A DNA stretch of 64,000 bases from Vigna angularis (lineage: Eukaryota; Streptophyta; Magnoliopsida; Fabales; Fabaceae): assembly GCF_016808095.1 (NCBI RefSeq), contig NC_068974.1, positions 27,016,825 to 27,080,824 of the forward strand, in the 5' to 3' direction. Numbering within the stretch: the stretch's first letter is position 1; every line of letters starts with the position of its first letter. Made by a program: the position numbers and the translations under genes. The notes under the pieces were generated by a model. It ran no database searches and was not told the DNA's origin. It worked only from the letters and a program-made list of their open reading frames with translations. Shown here one piece after another: positions 49,380-61,687 of the stretch.

Positions 49380-49800
49380 ATTAGGCAATAGAGGATTAAA
49401 AGTGGAGAGTCTGAAATACATTTCATATTAAAATATATATTTTACACTGCATAATTTGAAATGTATTTTAGATTAAAACATATTCTATATTACACAATTC
49501 ATAATATATTTCGGGATAATACAATATGAAATATGTTTTTGGATTACATAATTCAATAATAAATTTTAGATTTATAAATTTAAAATATATTTCTAGATTA
49601 TGTAATTTATAAATACATTTTAGATTATATAATTCAAAATATCTGTATTTTAAGTCACTAATAAATAATATATTTTTAGATTAAACAATCTACAAATTTA
49701 AAAATGATTACGCAATTCAAAAACATAAAAATTTATCATGAATCATATAGTAAAATATATTGTACAATTCAAAATATATTTAAAATGTAGATACCATATT
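49380..49800. repeat. Degenerate AT-rich tandem array
   Basis: The phrase tagattatataattcaaaat with variants recurs at intervals of roughly 35-40 bp (for example near 49455, 49540, 49595, 49620 and 49680). The copies are badly decayed, so the period is approximate. Confidence 0.5.
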
Positions 49801-52800
49801 TCTAAATGTTACAATCTAGAAAGCTAAAGCATAGACATTTAAGCCTTTTTAACACCTACATAAAAAAAACGTAATTGCCTTTAAAATGTGGGTCATTTTC
49901 TCCACAAAAGGCTTACTTTTCACTTTACACCCTCCAACAATCTCAACTTTCACCTCTTTCACATTTTGGATTAGGCAATTCAAAATGTAAAACCTTGATT
50001 TCCAATAATTTTTTCTTCACAAAAGGCTACACATGCAATTTTCAACAATTACAAACACAATTACTTGTTAAACATAATATAAAAGAAATCACACCCATGA
50101 ACTATTTTTATAATCCAACAAATATAATTGTACGGTACTTACCATCAAAGGACCATACCTTACTGAGACCACAATGGAAGATTCAGTGAAACACCATACA
50201 TGAGTGTGAGGAAGATGCTATTACTCTTTTCTTGTGAGTTATTCAAGCTTTTTGACTTATTTGGGTAAAAGGGTTTTCTTATAATCATGCATATGTCTAA
50301 CCTAAGAAAAACTTTACATATATGTTTAGCACATTAGCATATTAATTAGCACCTGCTTTGGTACATATTCAGCATGGTAAATGTCTAATCTGAACATAAA
50401 CATTGGAAATAAATAAGTCAGGTTATGGTGTTGACAGAAGAAGAAAAAAAGGTGTAATAGGGTGATGGCAAAGCCATTAAAGAAAAGATAAGGACGTGAA
50501 TTTCATGCTGCAGCTTTATTCTTTTGTAGGTTGTGGAAGGTGCAATGGAGACATCTGTGTGTGCATATGCATACAAATTTGGTGACCATTTGAATGCCAT
50601 ACAAGGAAGGGGACAACTCATTATTCAGCCAAAGATACAATAATGTTCCCAAACAACCCTAGCCAAATATAATGTACAAATTCAATTCAAACTCTATCAC
50701 TCATTCAAATCACCAAAAGTGAATGAACATAAGAATCTCTTAGTTTTTTTTTTCTTCATTAGTATATTTAAGTTATGGTTAAACAACTAAAAATAATATA
50801 ATTTTATAATATATAAATGAATGTTATCTTACAAAATACTTTATAAAATTAAAAAGTTAAATTTAAAATTTATTTTTTAACTTAAATATTTGGTTAAAGA
50901 TATGGAATAGATGACAGAAGAAATGTTGCACCCATTTGAGAGGTGTCAGCCCTAGTCTTTTCCTAGAGTGACAACCATGGCAAGAGTATGGGGTGTTTGT
51001 CCCACAAAAGCTGCTCTTTAATTTTCTTCTACAAAGGAAGATGAAATTGTGACACAAAGTTAAGGGCACTGAGGGGACCTCAAACTCCAAAAGGGGTCAT
51101 TTTAGCATGGGGTGCTCCCCCATCCCACACCATTAGGTGTGTGTGAGTTTATGGCAATCACTATTCCTAACCATAAAACCCCACCAAAATCACTTTTTCC
51201 ATACACATATCCTTACAATTCATCTCATAAGTTTACCTCCTAGGAAACAAATCTCACCCTATTAAACCCACTTTCCTCCTATCATTTAGTCTTTTTCTTT
51301 ACCAAGTAATGGCCATAATCAACCTATGTTAATTGCACCATCCCTTTTGGATCTAATGACTCACTTTATAAGTACTTCTCAAATTGGATATTTGATACCC
51401 AATTCAAATGGATTGTTTCAATACTTCTTAACTATTTATGTGTATAATCTTATTACAATTTAATAGCTTTTGAAATCAAACCCTCCTTAGTGGCTAAAAC
51501 CCTACTTATTAGAATTTAGGTTTAGATAAACTTAGATCATTTCTTTTTTTGTACTTCAATTTTGTTATACAGTTAGTTAATGTAAATTCACCAACATTAT
51601 ACATCTTCACTTGAAAACGAATGGTAGATGAATTGAACTTATTATTGGTCAAAGCATGAAGACCTTATAAAAAAGAAAACCAAAGCTGGTATAACTTTTT
51701 TCTTGTAACATAAAACTTAGGAAGCAAGCATTTATCTTTAGTTGCAAAGAGTTATGGAAAAAAAAATCTTCTTTAAAAACTAGTACAATGTATCTACTCG
51801 TTTTCTTACACTTTCTTAAAATTTGGAAAAGTGAAAGTGTTTAGTTAAGTGTGATGGGTTGTGTGGTTTCCTCGTTCTTCAATCATGTAAAAGTAGTATA
51901 AACTTAATGCTAGTGAAAATGACTTGTGAGTTACTATTAACAAAAAGACTCGTTTGGATGATGCAAAAGAAAAAGATAATGCTGGATTTGAACAATGAGT
52001 AAAATCCAATTAATTAGACAGTGTAACCTAAAATAGAACAAATAGAACCATTATGGAAACCTATGATAATGTCTCACGCAAAGTTCCCTCCTCACATTTA
52101 TCACAACAACTCAGAACGCACAACATTGAAAGAAACTAAGCAAAATAACTCTATTGATAATGTCTCTACAGGGAGGAATTTTGCAACAAAAATACTTACG
52201 TATTCCATTAGAATAACTCTATTGTTTTCATCGTCATATACAATAGTATGGCTCCAATTTTATTACATGCTCTTTACGAAGAAGACAACTATGCACTGCT
52301 TACATAAACAAACTATTGCTCAGAATATTGAATGTTGTGAGAAATTATTCGTCACTACCCATTATACCAAAAACTCTATACAGAACAAACGACTTGTGAT
52401 TGTGATTAAATGTTCATTGAACCTTGTAAAATAATTGCAAGACAACCTTCACACACATACACATACACTACATGAGTGAAGTCTAGGCAAAATAAAATTA
52501 TAATAAAAACTATAGAATATCAAAATAACATATATAAACTATTTTTTCAAAGAGAAAGTTTTATCGAATTATACTAAATTATCAGACAGATGCACTTTTA
52601 ACTTAATAAGAGGTGTATGACTTGGAGAATGAAAAACAATTAAACGTCAAGAGAAAAACACATGTAAAATAAACAATGTAATTAGAAGGATAAAGATAAA
52701 GAAGAAGAATGCTACAAATTAAAAAATATATACAAAAATAGATATAAAAGGAGAGAGAAAAAGCGCACACACTTTTTTTTTTATGAATATTATTTCCATT

Positions 52801-53382
52801 GACATTAATTCGGGTGCCTCCTCGTGATTCACGAGAAAATCTTTATCTGTGTGAATAATTTTCTATTAACCTCAGAATCGAAGCAGATAAATACAGCACC
52901 GCATACAATAAATTTTCCCGAGAATATCTTAAATTTTGTCACGATAAACATTGCATGCTCGACATGTGTAAGAATACGCTGAATTTGCTTTGGCACCACA
53001 AAGCAACAGACAAAGAAATTATAAATGATGATTCATGGCAGAGACTGAGTGATAAGATAATTAAGCCAAGGAAAAATCCAAAACAGAAAAGAAAAGTTCA
53101 ACATTTGATTGCATGAATCAGTTTCCCTTTCCTTTCTACATAATCCACCGAACAAAAGATGAAATCTAGTTACAATGGACACAAAAATTACAGACCTAAT
53201 TTTGACAACCTTAAACAAAATTCAGAAAGCAATGAAAGTACTCGAAACAATAATTAATAATAATAACAATAGAAGCCAAGGATATGTTGCTTGCTCCGAC
53301 ATGTATTTACACTTGGTAAATCCTCGTCACAAATCCCACCATGCACCTTTTGTCATCATCTTCAAGACGTTTTAATAATAAC
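49801..53382. other. Intergenic DNA up to the CCCH gene
   Basis: No supported gene. Sections at 50420-50640 and 50890-51180 are less AT-rich and could be transcribed, but I see no coding frame or known non-coding RNA in them. 53220-53382 is probably the 3' end of the CCCH gene on the minus strand. Confidence 0.4.
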
Positions 53383-54468
53383 CTACATCAGCAAGTCATT
53401 AACCCACGCCAGATCTGGGGCAATGACATCATCAACAACCCCACTTTCTTCCCTAAAAAATCTTCCACTTCTATTCATGGAAAAGCTTCCACTTTCTTCC
53501 CTCCAAAACCTTCCATTCGCATTATTGGAAAAGCTTCCACGGGTAGCTATGGTTGGTGAATGAACATTGAACTGCTTATGATCCTCAGAGACATCATGCC
53601 AAGACAGAAGAGTATGAGGCTTAGAAGCAGAGACAGACGAAGCCTCACCAAAATTCAAAGCCTCCATGGAGCACATAAGCTCAGAGAACACATCCTTGTA
53701 GCTCACAACACCGTGACGGTGGCCAGGCTCAAACCTAGAAGGGGAAGAGGAAGAAGAAGAGGGTGATAAAGGAGGAGAAAAATGAGACATGCCAAACAAG
53801 GTAGAAGTTGGTGAACAGGTGGATGAACAATGACAAAACAAACAACAATGGTTACTGTTATTGTTGTTATTATTATGAGGACTCATATTGCTGCCCTTTT
53901 TCTTCTTGTCGCTGTCTTGGGGAGGCAAAACTCTCAGTTGGCGAGGGGTGTGAGCGAAAAAGCAAACTTTTCGCTTGCAATTCTTCCCATCCTTGCAAGC
54001 CTCGGTTCTATACCTTGAAGGGTGCAACCAGCACTCGAACACCCCATGAGAGAACTCACATGCATCGCCGCTGCTGCACTGCCCGCGGCGATACTCCGGA
54101 CAAACGGTCCCGGAGTAATGAAACCGGCGAGGGTCGCGGCGGCGGGCCTTCTCGCCGGGGTGTGCAAAAGGGCAGTCTGTCCAGTCATGGCTCCGGCTAC
54201 GAGTGCAGCGACGAACCTTGAACTCGAACATGCGGAATTCGTCGGAGGCATAGGGGTCTCCGACGTCATCAGAGTCATCGGATTCCATGGATTTGGTGTG
54301 CGCGAGGTACTTGTGCAGGAGGATGTCGTCGGAAAAGATGTCGGCGGCGGAGCGGCGCGTGAGAAGCTTCCTTGGCGGGATGTCAAGGTCTCTGAGGGAT
54401 TTTTTGAGAGAGAGAAGCTGGTGAGAGGGTTGAAGTTGGAACTTGTGCTCTGCACAAATGGTGCTCAT
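53383..54468 (-). CDS. Plant RR-TZF tandem CCCH zinc-finger protein, SOMNUS/TZF4-TZF5-like (361 aa)
   Basis: The plant-specific Arg-rich region with its own C-x5-H-x4-C-x3-H pattern is at residues 88-103 ([16 protein letters not shown]). Then follow two CCCH fingers: C-x7-C-x5-C-x3-H at 123-141 and C-x5-C-x4-C-x3-H at 158-173, spaced as in subfamily IX. The N-terminus ([16 protein letters not shown], then LLHKYLA) and the C-terminal [11 protein letters not shown] resemble the TZF4 (SOMNUS)/TZF5 branch more than TZF1-3, though I judge this from memory. There are no ankyrin repeats. Family members bind AU-rich RNA, locate to processing bodies and stress granules, and act in seed germination, ABA/GA and stress responses. 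Intronless, as usual. The start is the first ATG after a TATA box about 95 bp upstream. Confidence 0.93.
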   Translation of the reverse strand: MSTICAEHKFQLQPSHQLLSLKKSLRDLDIPPRKLLTRRSAADIFSDDILLHKYLAHTKSMESDDSDDVGDPYASDEFRMFEFKVRRCTRSRSHDWTDCPFAHPGEKARRRDPRRFHYSGTVCPEYRRGQCSSGDACEFSHGVFECWLHPSRYRTEACKDGKNCKRKVCFFAHTPRQLRVLPPQDSDKKKKGSNMSPHNNNNNNSNHCCLFCHCSSTCSPTSTLFGMSHFSPPLSPSSSSSSPSRFEPGHRHGVVSYKDVFSELMCSMEALNFGEASSVSASKPHTLLSWHDVSEDHKQFNVHSPTIATRGSFSNNANGRFWREESGSFSMNRSGRFFREESGVVDDVIAPDLAWVNDLLM

Positions 54469-54560
54469 ATTTTATTGTAGTAAAGGAAAAGACTGAATGA
54501 ATAATGATACAAAAGAGAGCTTGTGGAGCATGGATATTGTTAGAGAAGAAGAAGGGTGAG

Positions 54561-54568
54561 TTATATAG
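54561..54568 (-). promoter_or_regulatory. TATA box of the CCCH gene
   Basis: The minus strand reads CCCTATATAA, about 95 bp upstream of the ATG at 54468. It predicts a start of transcription near 54530 and a short leader. Confidence 0.65.
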
Positions 54569-54586
54569 GGTGGTTGAGGTGTTCAT

Positions 54587-54653
54587 GAGAGAAAGAGAGA
54601 GAGAAGGAGAGAGAGAGAAAGAAAGAGAGAGAGAGAAGAGAGAGAGAGAGAGA
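54587..54653. repeat. GA microsatellite upstream of the CCCH TATA box
   Basis: A near-continuous GAGA/GAAA tract of about 67 bp lies 20-90 bp upstream of the TATA box. GAGA tracts bind BPC-type factors in plants. Length polymorphism is likely. Confidence 0.85.
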
Positions 54654-57600
54654 ATGAAGATGACAGGGATAGGTGATGAGAATGGGCGTGGCTGCATAGC
54701 ATTTGGTGTAACCATGCAAAAGAGGGTACGTGGCAGTGTGACAATTCGTTGCAGTCATGTGTTTGGGCTATGTGTAACTATGTTACAATGCTGGTTAATG
54801 AAATATGCTATGCCATGTTTGGATTTTACCTTTGATTGGGTTGTGTTGGAATCATCACACGTGGAAGCATGAAGAAAGTTCTAGATCATGTGTGCGGGTG
54901 TATTAACAATGGCTGAGCCTGATCACAGGGAATTACTCTAATTTTGACTGAAACCCTATGATTATACTATCATTTCACATGGTTTGATAGCATTTGGCAA
55001 ATTCATTGATGAAATGTCTGGGCCACTTCAAAACAAATAATAGTATCAAAAGACAAAGAAATCAAAGACATAGCTTTTAATTAATAATATATATCTAATA
55101 ATTGAATGATAATAACATAAACAGATTTCAACGTTTGATTCGGGTGTTGTCAGTAAAAATATTGTATGCTGTAATTCATTTTCAATTTTTTTCTTACGTA
55201 ATTTCTAATTCTCGATAATTTTATTCAATTTTGTAGTTTTAAAAACATATAAACAACAAATTTCTCCTCTCTTACTTCACAGTATCTTACGTTTTACCCA
55301 ATTATACATGTTTTGTCCGAAAAAATAAAAAGAATATGAATAGTTGAACTGAAAATTGAACAACGTATTAATAACTAAAAAAATTGAATTGCATAAAAAA
55401 TGGTTTAGAAACCAAAATAACGGACAGTTAAATCATTAAGAGATTAAAGTTGTAAAAAAATTATTTATCAAGATTACTGATGTTATAAAATACAAGTATC
55501 AAAATTGTAATTAAACTTTGATAATATCAGGTGTTATACTATTCATTTTTAAAAACAATATACATAAAAATAAAAAAATATTTTAACTATAAAAATTCAA
55601 CGTTGGGAATTTAAGTGTGAGTCTAAGTCTCACATTGAATAAAAATGAGAAAGTAAAGTATATAAAGATAAGAAACTCATTATAACTCATTACATTAAAA
55701 TTTTGGATAAAAAGTATTGTTAATCCCTTATATGATTGAACTTCATCATGTATATCTAATCATTTTAATTTACATTTCTAATCTTTTCAAAATTCTTAAA
55801 CTATTATTTGTAATTTAAAAGTTTACATTCTATTTTTTATGTTTTATTCGAATTTTAAAATTTAATAAAGATTTTTATTTTATTAAATTTTGAAATTTGA
55901 CTAAAATAAAAAATATTTATTAGATTTTAAAATTTGATAAAAAATTCTTCATTAATTTTTAAATCTGATAAAAAAATTTAATTTTTAAAATTATTTTCAA
56001 AAATTAAAAATACAAGATAAAATGATTGGAGATCCAAGCATTATTATTTATGAGGCCCATTCATTAAATTGAAATTGGAAACATTTAGGCCCATTGCAGA
56101 AATGAAACCATTGATGACATCACGGTGACCATAAGGAAAGTATTTATGAGCATCACTGTAATGGAAGCTTTTCCACTGTTGTTTTTCTTTCCCTAGAAGA
56201 AAGAATATTGAAAGAGCATGATTGAGGAGGCAGTAATGACACTTGTTCAATATGTACTGCTTTTGCTGCTAAATTTCATGTGAAGTAAGAACTTATTTCG
56301 AGGTTAGGTAATTTCATGGGAACGCTGAAGAGAAAGTCAGAGGTTTTTTTGTCATTTTCTTTCCACCCCAATTAAATATTCCAACAAAGACAACTAAAAT
56401 GGACAAAATTAAATAAATTGATGTATAGTAAATAGTCAAATCAAATGGATAACTGTAATTGTCAGAGCTCTTAATTTCTTTTAACAGTGTTATTTGTAGA
56501 AAATTTTCCTCAAAAGTCTCTTGAGACTGTGTTCATGTATCAAAACTGTGTTTGTTTGTGTCGATTTTTGAGGATGAAAATTATTAGATTTGCGGGATTC
56601 AGGTTTTTTTTATCACTCGCATAATTAAAAAAATTTGTAGTGATTTAAAGTGAAAAGACATTTTTGTTCTCGTAACATTTGATAATACCAAGTGTTAAAA
56701 ACAATTATATTCTGATATGTTAAGTCCATATTTGATCCAGTGCAATGATGGGTAATATATAATAATGCATAAACACTGTGAGCATAAGGAGTATATACTA
56801 TGGCTGACCGGCTTTACTGGGTTTTCCATTCATGAGTGCACATAGGCCTTGACTTGGACAACCCAAGTTTGTAAGTTTGGCAGCCCAAGTGTGGCAGCCT
56901 AGCAATGCAGAGATTCGGTTCTCTGCTTCTTCTGTGCTTTGACACAACTACACACAAAAGCATTCACATGCAACACAGGAAAGATTCCTGGCCATACAGT
57001 GTTTGGTTTGAATTTCAAACAGGATTGAAGAAGACCGTAGACCATTTAAATGTGTTGGTTGGTGCATGTTTGGTCTGTGTATTAAGAGCGAGTTTGATGG
57101 TCTGTAATCAAGGAGTGTGAAGTATATCTCTTTGTCCTTCATCCTTCATCCTTATTGAGGTTGTTTGTGCTTGAGATATGTCCCTTGTGTTTAGTGCATT
57201 GAAGAGCATAGCTTCCTCACATTCATGAGGTTAGTTGTCCCTTCAAGTATCGGTTGGCAAGGTTTGTTTAATATTTGTAGGTTGGAGGCATGGTTGTGCA
57301 GAAGACATGATGAACGGAGAATGATGTGTGCTGATGTTGGAACATGAGTGCTTTCATTGTTGATAATGAAGATGCGTTGAAGATGGGGAAGGAAAGGTTG
57401 AATGAGGAAGAGGCGTTGAAGATGGAGAAGTTTCGCGTGTGTGCTTGGTGCAGAAGTTGGGATGGCAAAGTTGTACTCGGTTACTGAGTTTGGCGTATTC
57501 GGTTACATACATCAGTGAGAGGAAAGCATAATGGTGTATTCGGTTACCCACAAATGTAGTCGGTTACTGGGATGGTTTTTGCATTGTGTATTGGTTTGCT

Positions 57601-58783
57601 GTCGCGATGTCAGCCTTCATCGTTCTTCCATGGTTGCTCTCGGTGGTTGTGTGATTGTTTAAGTGGTTGGCGATGCACTTTGTAGGCGTGAAAAAGGATG
57701 AGGACATGCAGAGGTTCATGGAGCAGTGGATGGATGAGGGTGAGATGAGGAGGTCCACTAAGGAGTGAAGTATGGAGACTGTAGAAGCAGTGCGTGAGGG
57801 AGCGTTTGATGCAGCAGTCGTTGAAGCAGCAGCAGTATGGAACAACAACGTAATCGTTTGTTCTGTTTTTGTTGCAAGTGAAGGAGTTGTGAACTTTGTG
57901 GAAAGGCAGTGAAGGTGGTCGAGTTTGGTGAAGCCGTGAGGAGATAGTTGAAGTTGTTGTAGGAATTTGCTGTTGTTATTGGAGCTTTGTGCTACACTTG
58001 TGAAGGGACCGAAGGTTGTGCAAGGGTGATAGTGTTTAGGTAACTCAGTTTCAGAGTGGTTGGAAGGTTGTTAACAATTTTGTATACTGTTGCAGGCCTA
58101 AATAAAAAGCAGGGTCGGTGGTGCGTGGTGAAAGTGGTGAAAGTGTGTTCCAGCAGGAGTTTCTTTCTTTGCATAGTGATAATTTGGGGTTCATTTGCCA
58201 TGTTTGATTGAAAGCCATCCAAGTTAATTGATGACCCAGTTACAAAAACAATTTACGATTTTGGAAGCTTTGTGTTCATTTGGTTAAAGTTGGTTGAAGG
58301 TATATGATGTTTAAAATAGTAATGAGTTGCCCTTCTTTACAATATATTTAATATAATCTTAAATCTGTTGGCATGTTTGGCATGTTAGGCTCACGGTTTG
58401 GAAATTTATATTTGAATTTGACAAAGATTGAACCAAATTTGAATGGCATTGCATTGGAGGATCAGTACTGAAATTGTGTTTGGTGAAGCTTCAAGAAAAT
58501 TTGATTAGTCTTCAAGAGGTAATTCTTAAACCATCTTTGAACTAATTATAGTTTATGTTTATATATGAATGCGTGTTTACTTTTTTTTTATAACTCATAT
58601 TGTCAATGTAATTTTGTATTATGTTTATTTAATGTATAGTATATATTTAATGTATTAATGTATAATATTTATTTAATATATGAATATATGATATATGATT
58701 GTGTTAATATATGATTGATTTATGTTTAATTATTATATCAATGATTTTAATTACAGTATGTATATTTGGTTAAGTAAATATAG
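54654..58783. other. Intergenic DNA between the CCCH gene and the Harbinger cluster
   Basis: Holds a decayed TRIM LTR at 55594-55760 (listed separately). 56800-58260 is less AT-rich and includes four CGGTTAC words within 57478-57567. The scattered short frames on either strand match no known family. The last kilobase may include the left part of the Harbinger element, but I could not find its terminal inverted repeat. Confidence 0.4.
55594..55760 (+). mobile_element. Decayed solo TRIM LTR
   Basis: From aatttaagtgtgagtctaag through cacattgaataaaaatgag to ttaatcccttatatgattg it follows the TRIM LTR at 16548-16732, with many substitutions and without a second LTR nearby. Confidence 0.65.
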
Positions 58784-60207
58784 ATGGAAGAATATATAGA
58801 TCTAGCATATTTGGATCGTGAAGATATAGATGACGATGTGGTTGGTGTAGACTTCAATATTATCGCAATGATACGTCAACAATTACAAATTACGACTTCA
58901 TTGGGTGCACTAACAATGTTATGCATTGTTGCACACGCGTTGAATATCTTGAATATGTACTCGAGTGATTCGAGTAGTGTAAGCTATTACCTACCAGACA
59001 GAGACCGTCGTAGGGAGCAATTAATGTCATATCTTGTGCATACTAATAGGTGCCGCGACATTATTAGGATAGGTCCAGAGGCATTTATTAATCTTTGTGA
59101 GAGAGTAAGATCAACTGGGTTAGTTAAGGACGCCATTCGGTCCACAGTGGAGCAACAAGTTGCTCAATTTCTTCATATAATTGGGCATAATGTTAAGAAT
59201 CAAAGTGTCACATTTTTTTTTCATCGATCTGGTTCGACGGTTAGCAGACACTTTCACAATGTGTTGGATGCTATCTTAACTTTGGAATCTGAATTTCTAA
59301 TTCAACTCTCAAGAAATGAGGTTCATCCATATGTCTTGAACAACAATCGATTTTACCCGTACTTTAAGGTACTCATTTGAATCGAATTTGTAGATGTTCT
59401 TTGATTAAACGATGATAACAAAGTTAGAGTTTTATTGATGTCTTGTTATTTGTATGTTTAGGATTGTTTAGGGGCCATAGACGGTACTCATGTTCGTGTA
59501 AAGGTGCCAACATGTGATGCTTCGAGATTTCGAGGAAGAAAAGATTGGCCAACTCAAAATGTGTTTGCGGCGTGTGATTTTGACATGAAATTCACATACA
59601 TTCTTGCTGGGTGGGAAGACACTGCATCTGATTCAAGAATTTTAAAAAATGCTGTTGATCGAGATGATCCGTTGGTTATCCCCCAAGGTCTACATTGTGA
59701 TGTTCAATGTAGCTTTAAGTAGTCACTAATTACCTGTATATGTCAAAAATTGTAGGAAAATACTACCTCGGTGATGCTGGATTTATGTTGAAAAGCACAG
59801 TTTTGACTCCATATAGAGGCGTAAGATATCACCTTAAAGAATATACACGTAGAGGACCACAAAATCCACGGGAGTTGTTTAATCATAGACGTTCATCATT
59901 GAGAAATGTTATTGAAAGAACATTTGGTGTTTTGAAAAAACGATTCCCTATCATTGCAAGTGGCACTGAACCACACTATGGATTGGAGACAATGACAAAC
60001 ATTATATTAGCTTGTTGTATCTTACACAACTTCCTTCGTGGCGTGGATAACGATGACTCATTACTTGATGAAGTTGATAATGAGTTGAATGAAAGGGAAC
60101 ACCATAATGTTTCATCATCTCAAGTTAGAGAAGAGGACCATATGATTGGTAGTAGTATCAGGGATTCTATAGCAGATCATATGTGGCGAGATTATCAAAA
60201 CTCGTAG
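58784..60207 (+). CDS. PIF/Harbinger transposase (DDE_Tnp_4 type, 3 exons, 420 aa)
   Basis: Exons 58784-59368, 59462-59687 and 59756-60207 join in phase with GT-AG introns (1263 nt). The N-terminal half has a helix-rich DNA-binding part (RRREQLMSYLVHTNRCRDII, then the VAQFLHIIGHNVKN region typical of the family). The catalytic triad is in place: D in LGAIDGTH (early exon 2), D in YYLGDAGF (start of exon 3) and E in RNVIERTFGVLKKRFPII. The product would cut and paste the element, normally with the Myb-like partner below. The frame has no stops, so the enzyme may still be functional even though its neighbours are broken. Confidence 0.93.
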
Positions 60208-60325
60208 TAATTGTATTTTATTGTGTTGTATGAGTATTTGATGTTATGGGTACGACAAGTTAAATTATATATAAAGGATGTTTAATGTTAACTTCTTACA
60301 ATTTTGTTTATGAAATAGGTATAAA

Positions 60326-61464
60326 ATGAACAGAGGTAAGGCAGCCGCCATTGAGTCCTCTGGTTTGACTAGAGAGTTCATGAAGTGGACAAAGGACATG
60401 GACGCACGTCTTCTACACTCTATGATTGAGGAATCACGAATCGGTAATAGGGTTGACGGAAGTTGGACATCCCAAGCATATAGTAACATAGTTAATCATC
60501 TTCATAGCTCTAGGTATGTCGCAATTACGAAAAATAATGTTAAAAATCGTCAGAAAGTGTTGAAAGATAAATGGCGTGAGGTACATGACTTGTTTTCTGG
60601 ATTGAGTGGATTTGCGTGAAACTCGGTTAGTATGACCTTTCATGCTGAGGACAAAGTTTGGATGGACCTGATTCAGGTATTTTTTAAAAATACTAAGATG
60701 TTGTGGATCCTTATAATACATAATATGAACTAGTTTGTTTGTTCTATTTGTTGTTTCAGTCGAGGCCAACTGCCGCAAAGTGGAGAGTTAATAGTATGAA
60801 ACACTATGATTTAATGGTGGAGTTATGGACTGCTGATCGAGCTACTGGGAGTGGTGTTCGGACCGCTCATCAAGCACATCGACAGCGGGTTGGGCCTCGT
60901 GTCAGTGTTTATTTGAATCAAAATATTGAGTACATTCCAGAACAGCCTGAGTGGACGGGGTATAAAGACCCAACTCCACCATCACCTCCTCCATCTGTGG
61001 ATGAATATAGTCCAGGACAGACTCAATATGTGTCTTCCGTCCCATCCGGTGGAACTTCATCCTCACGAGGCTCGAAAAGGAAGGCACCTATGGTCGATGT
61101 AATTGATTCTCAATTTGATAAGTTGACGACCAGCCTCGATGGTTTCACAAATTTCCTAAGCTCATCAAATGTACATTTTGGTGTAATTTCTGATGCAGCC
61201 GTGTGTCAAGTCTCAGCAATGGAAGATAGAAATCAAATACTACGTTCCCAAACGGAGATCCTTCGTCGCACCCCGAATTACAGATATACAGAGGCAGACA
61301 TTTATGAAATGTTGAGTGCTATGAACATTGCTGATGAAAATTTGCTAGAGCAATGTTATGATTTCTTATGTGGAAACCCCACATGTACAAAGAGGTTGAT
61401 GGGACTTCCACCACACAAGCGGTGGAATAAATTATGTAAAATGATCTCGGGAGGTGATTGTTAG
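60326..61464 (+). pseudogene. Harbinger Myb/SANT-like partner protein (ORF1), one premature stop
   Basis: Two exons, 60326-60676 and 60760-61464, join in phase (352 codons). Residues 1-110 are the Myb/SANT-like domain (FMKWTKDMDARLLHSMIEES, then KNNVKNRQKVLKDKWREVHD). After it come a Pro/Ser-rich linker, a basic SSRGSKRKAP piece and a C-terminal module ending MGLPPHKRWNKL. A TGA at 60617-60619 interrupts exon 1 right after LSGFA, where the family usually has Trp (FAW). No other break is seen. In active elements this protein binds subterminal DNA and helps import the transposase. Confidence 0.85.
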
Positions 61465-61687
61465 GAAGTCTTATCTGACTAGTTGTATGACTATTATATT
61501 CAATAATGTATCTGTGATGTAATGATGACTTATTGATTTTCCATCCATCTTGAACTTTTAAGTTATGGTTATGGTTAAGATGTTATGGTTTGTGCTTCCT
61601 TGTTATTACCTGATTCAAATATTAATAATTTCAAATAACTTACTTTGTTATTGTTTTCATCATTTCCTTTGTTGAAGAAATTGTAAA

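Noticed and set aside
50425..50450. miR156/157-like phrase (TTGACAGAAGA)
   Set aside because: The match ends after 11 bases and no facing arm for a hairpin was found; a second partial match near 50912 also fails.
53934..54480. Long frames overlapping the start of the CCCH gene on both strands
   Set aside because: Shadows of the GC-rich zinc-finger coding region; the frame at 54468-53383 has all the motifs.
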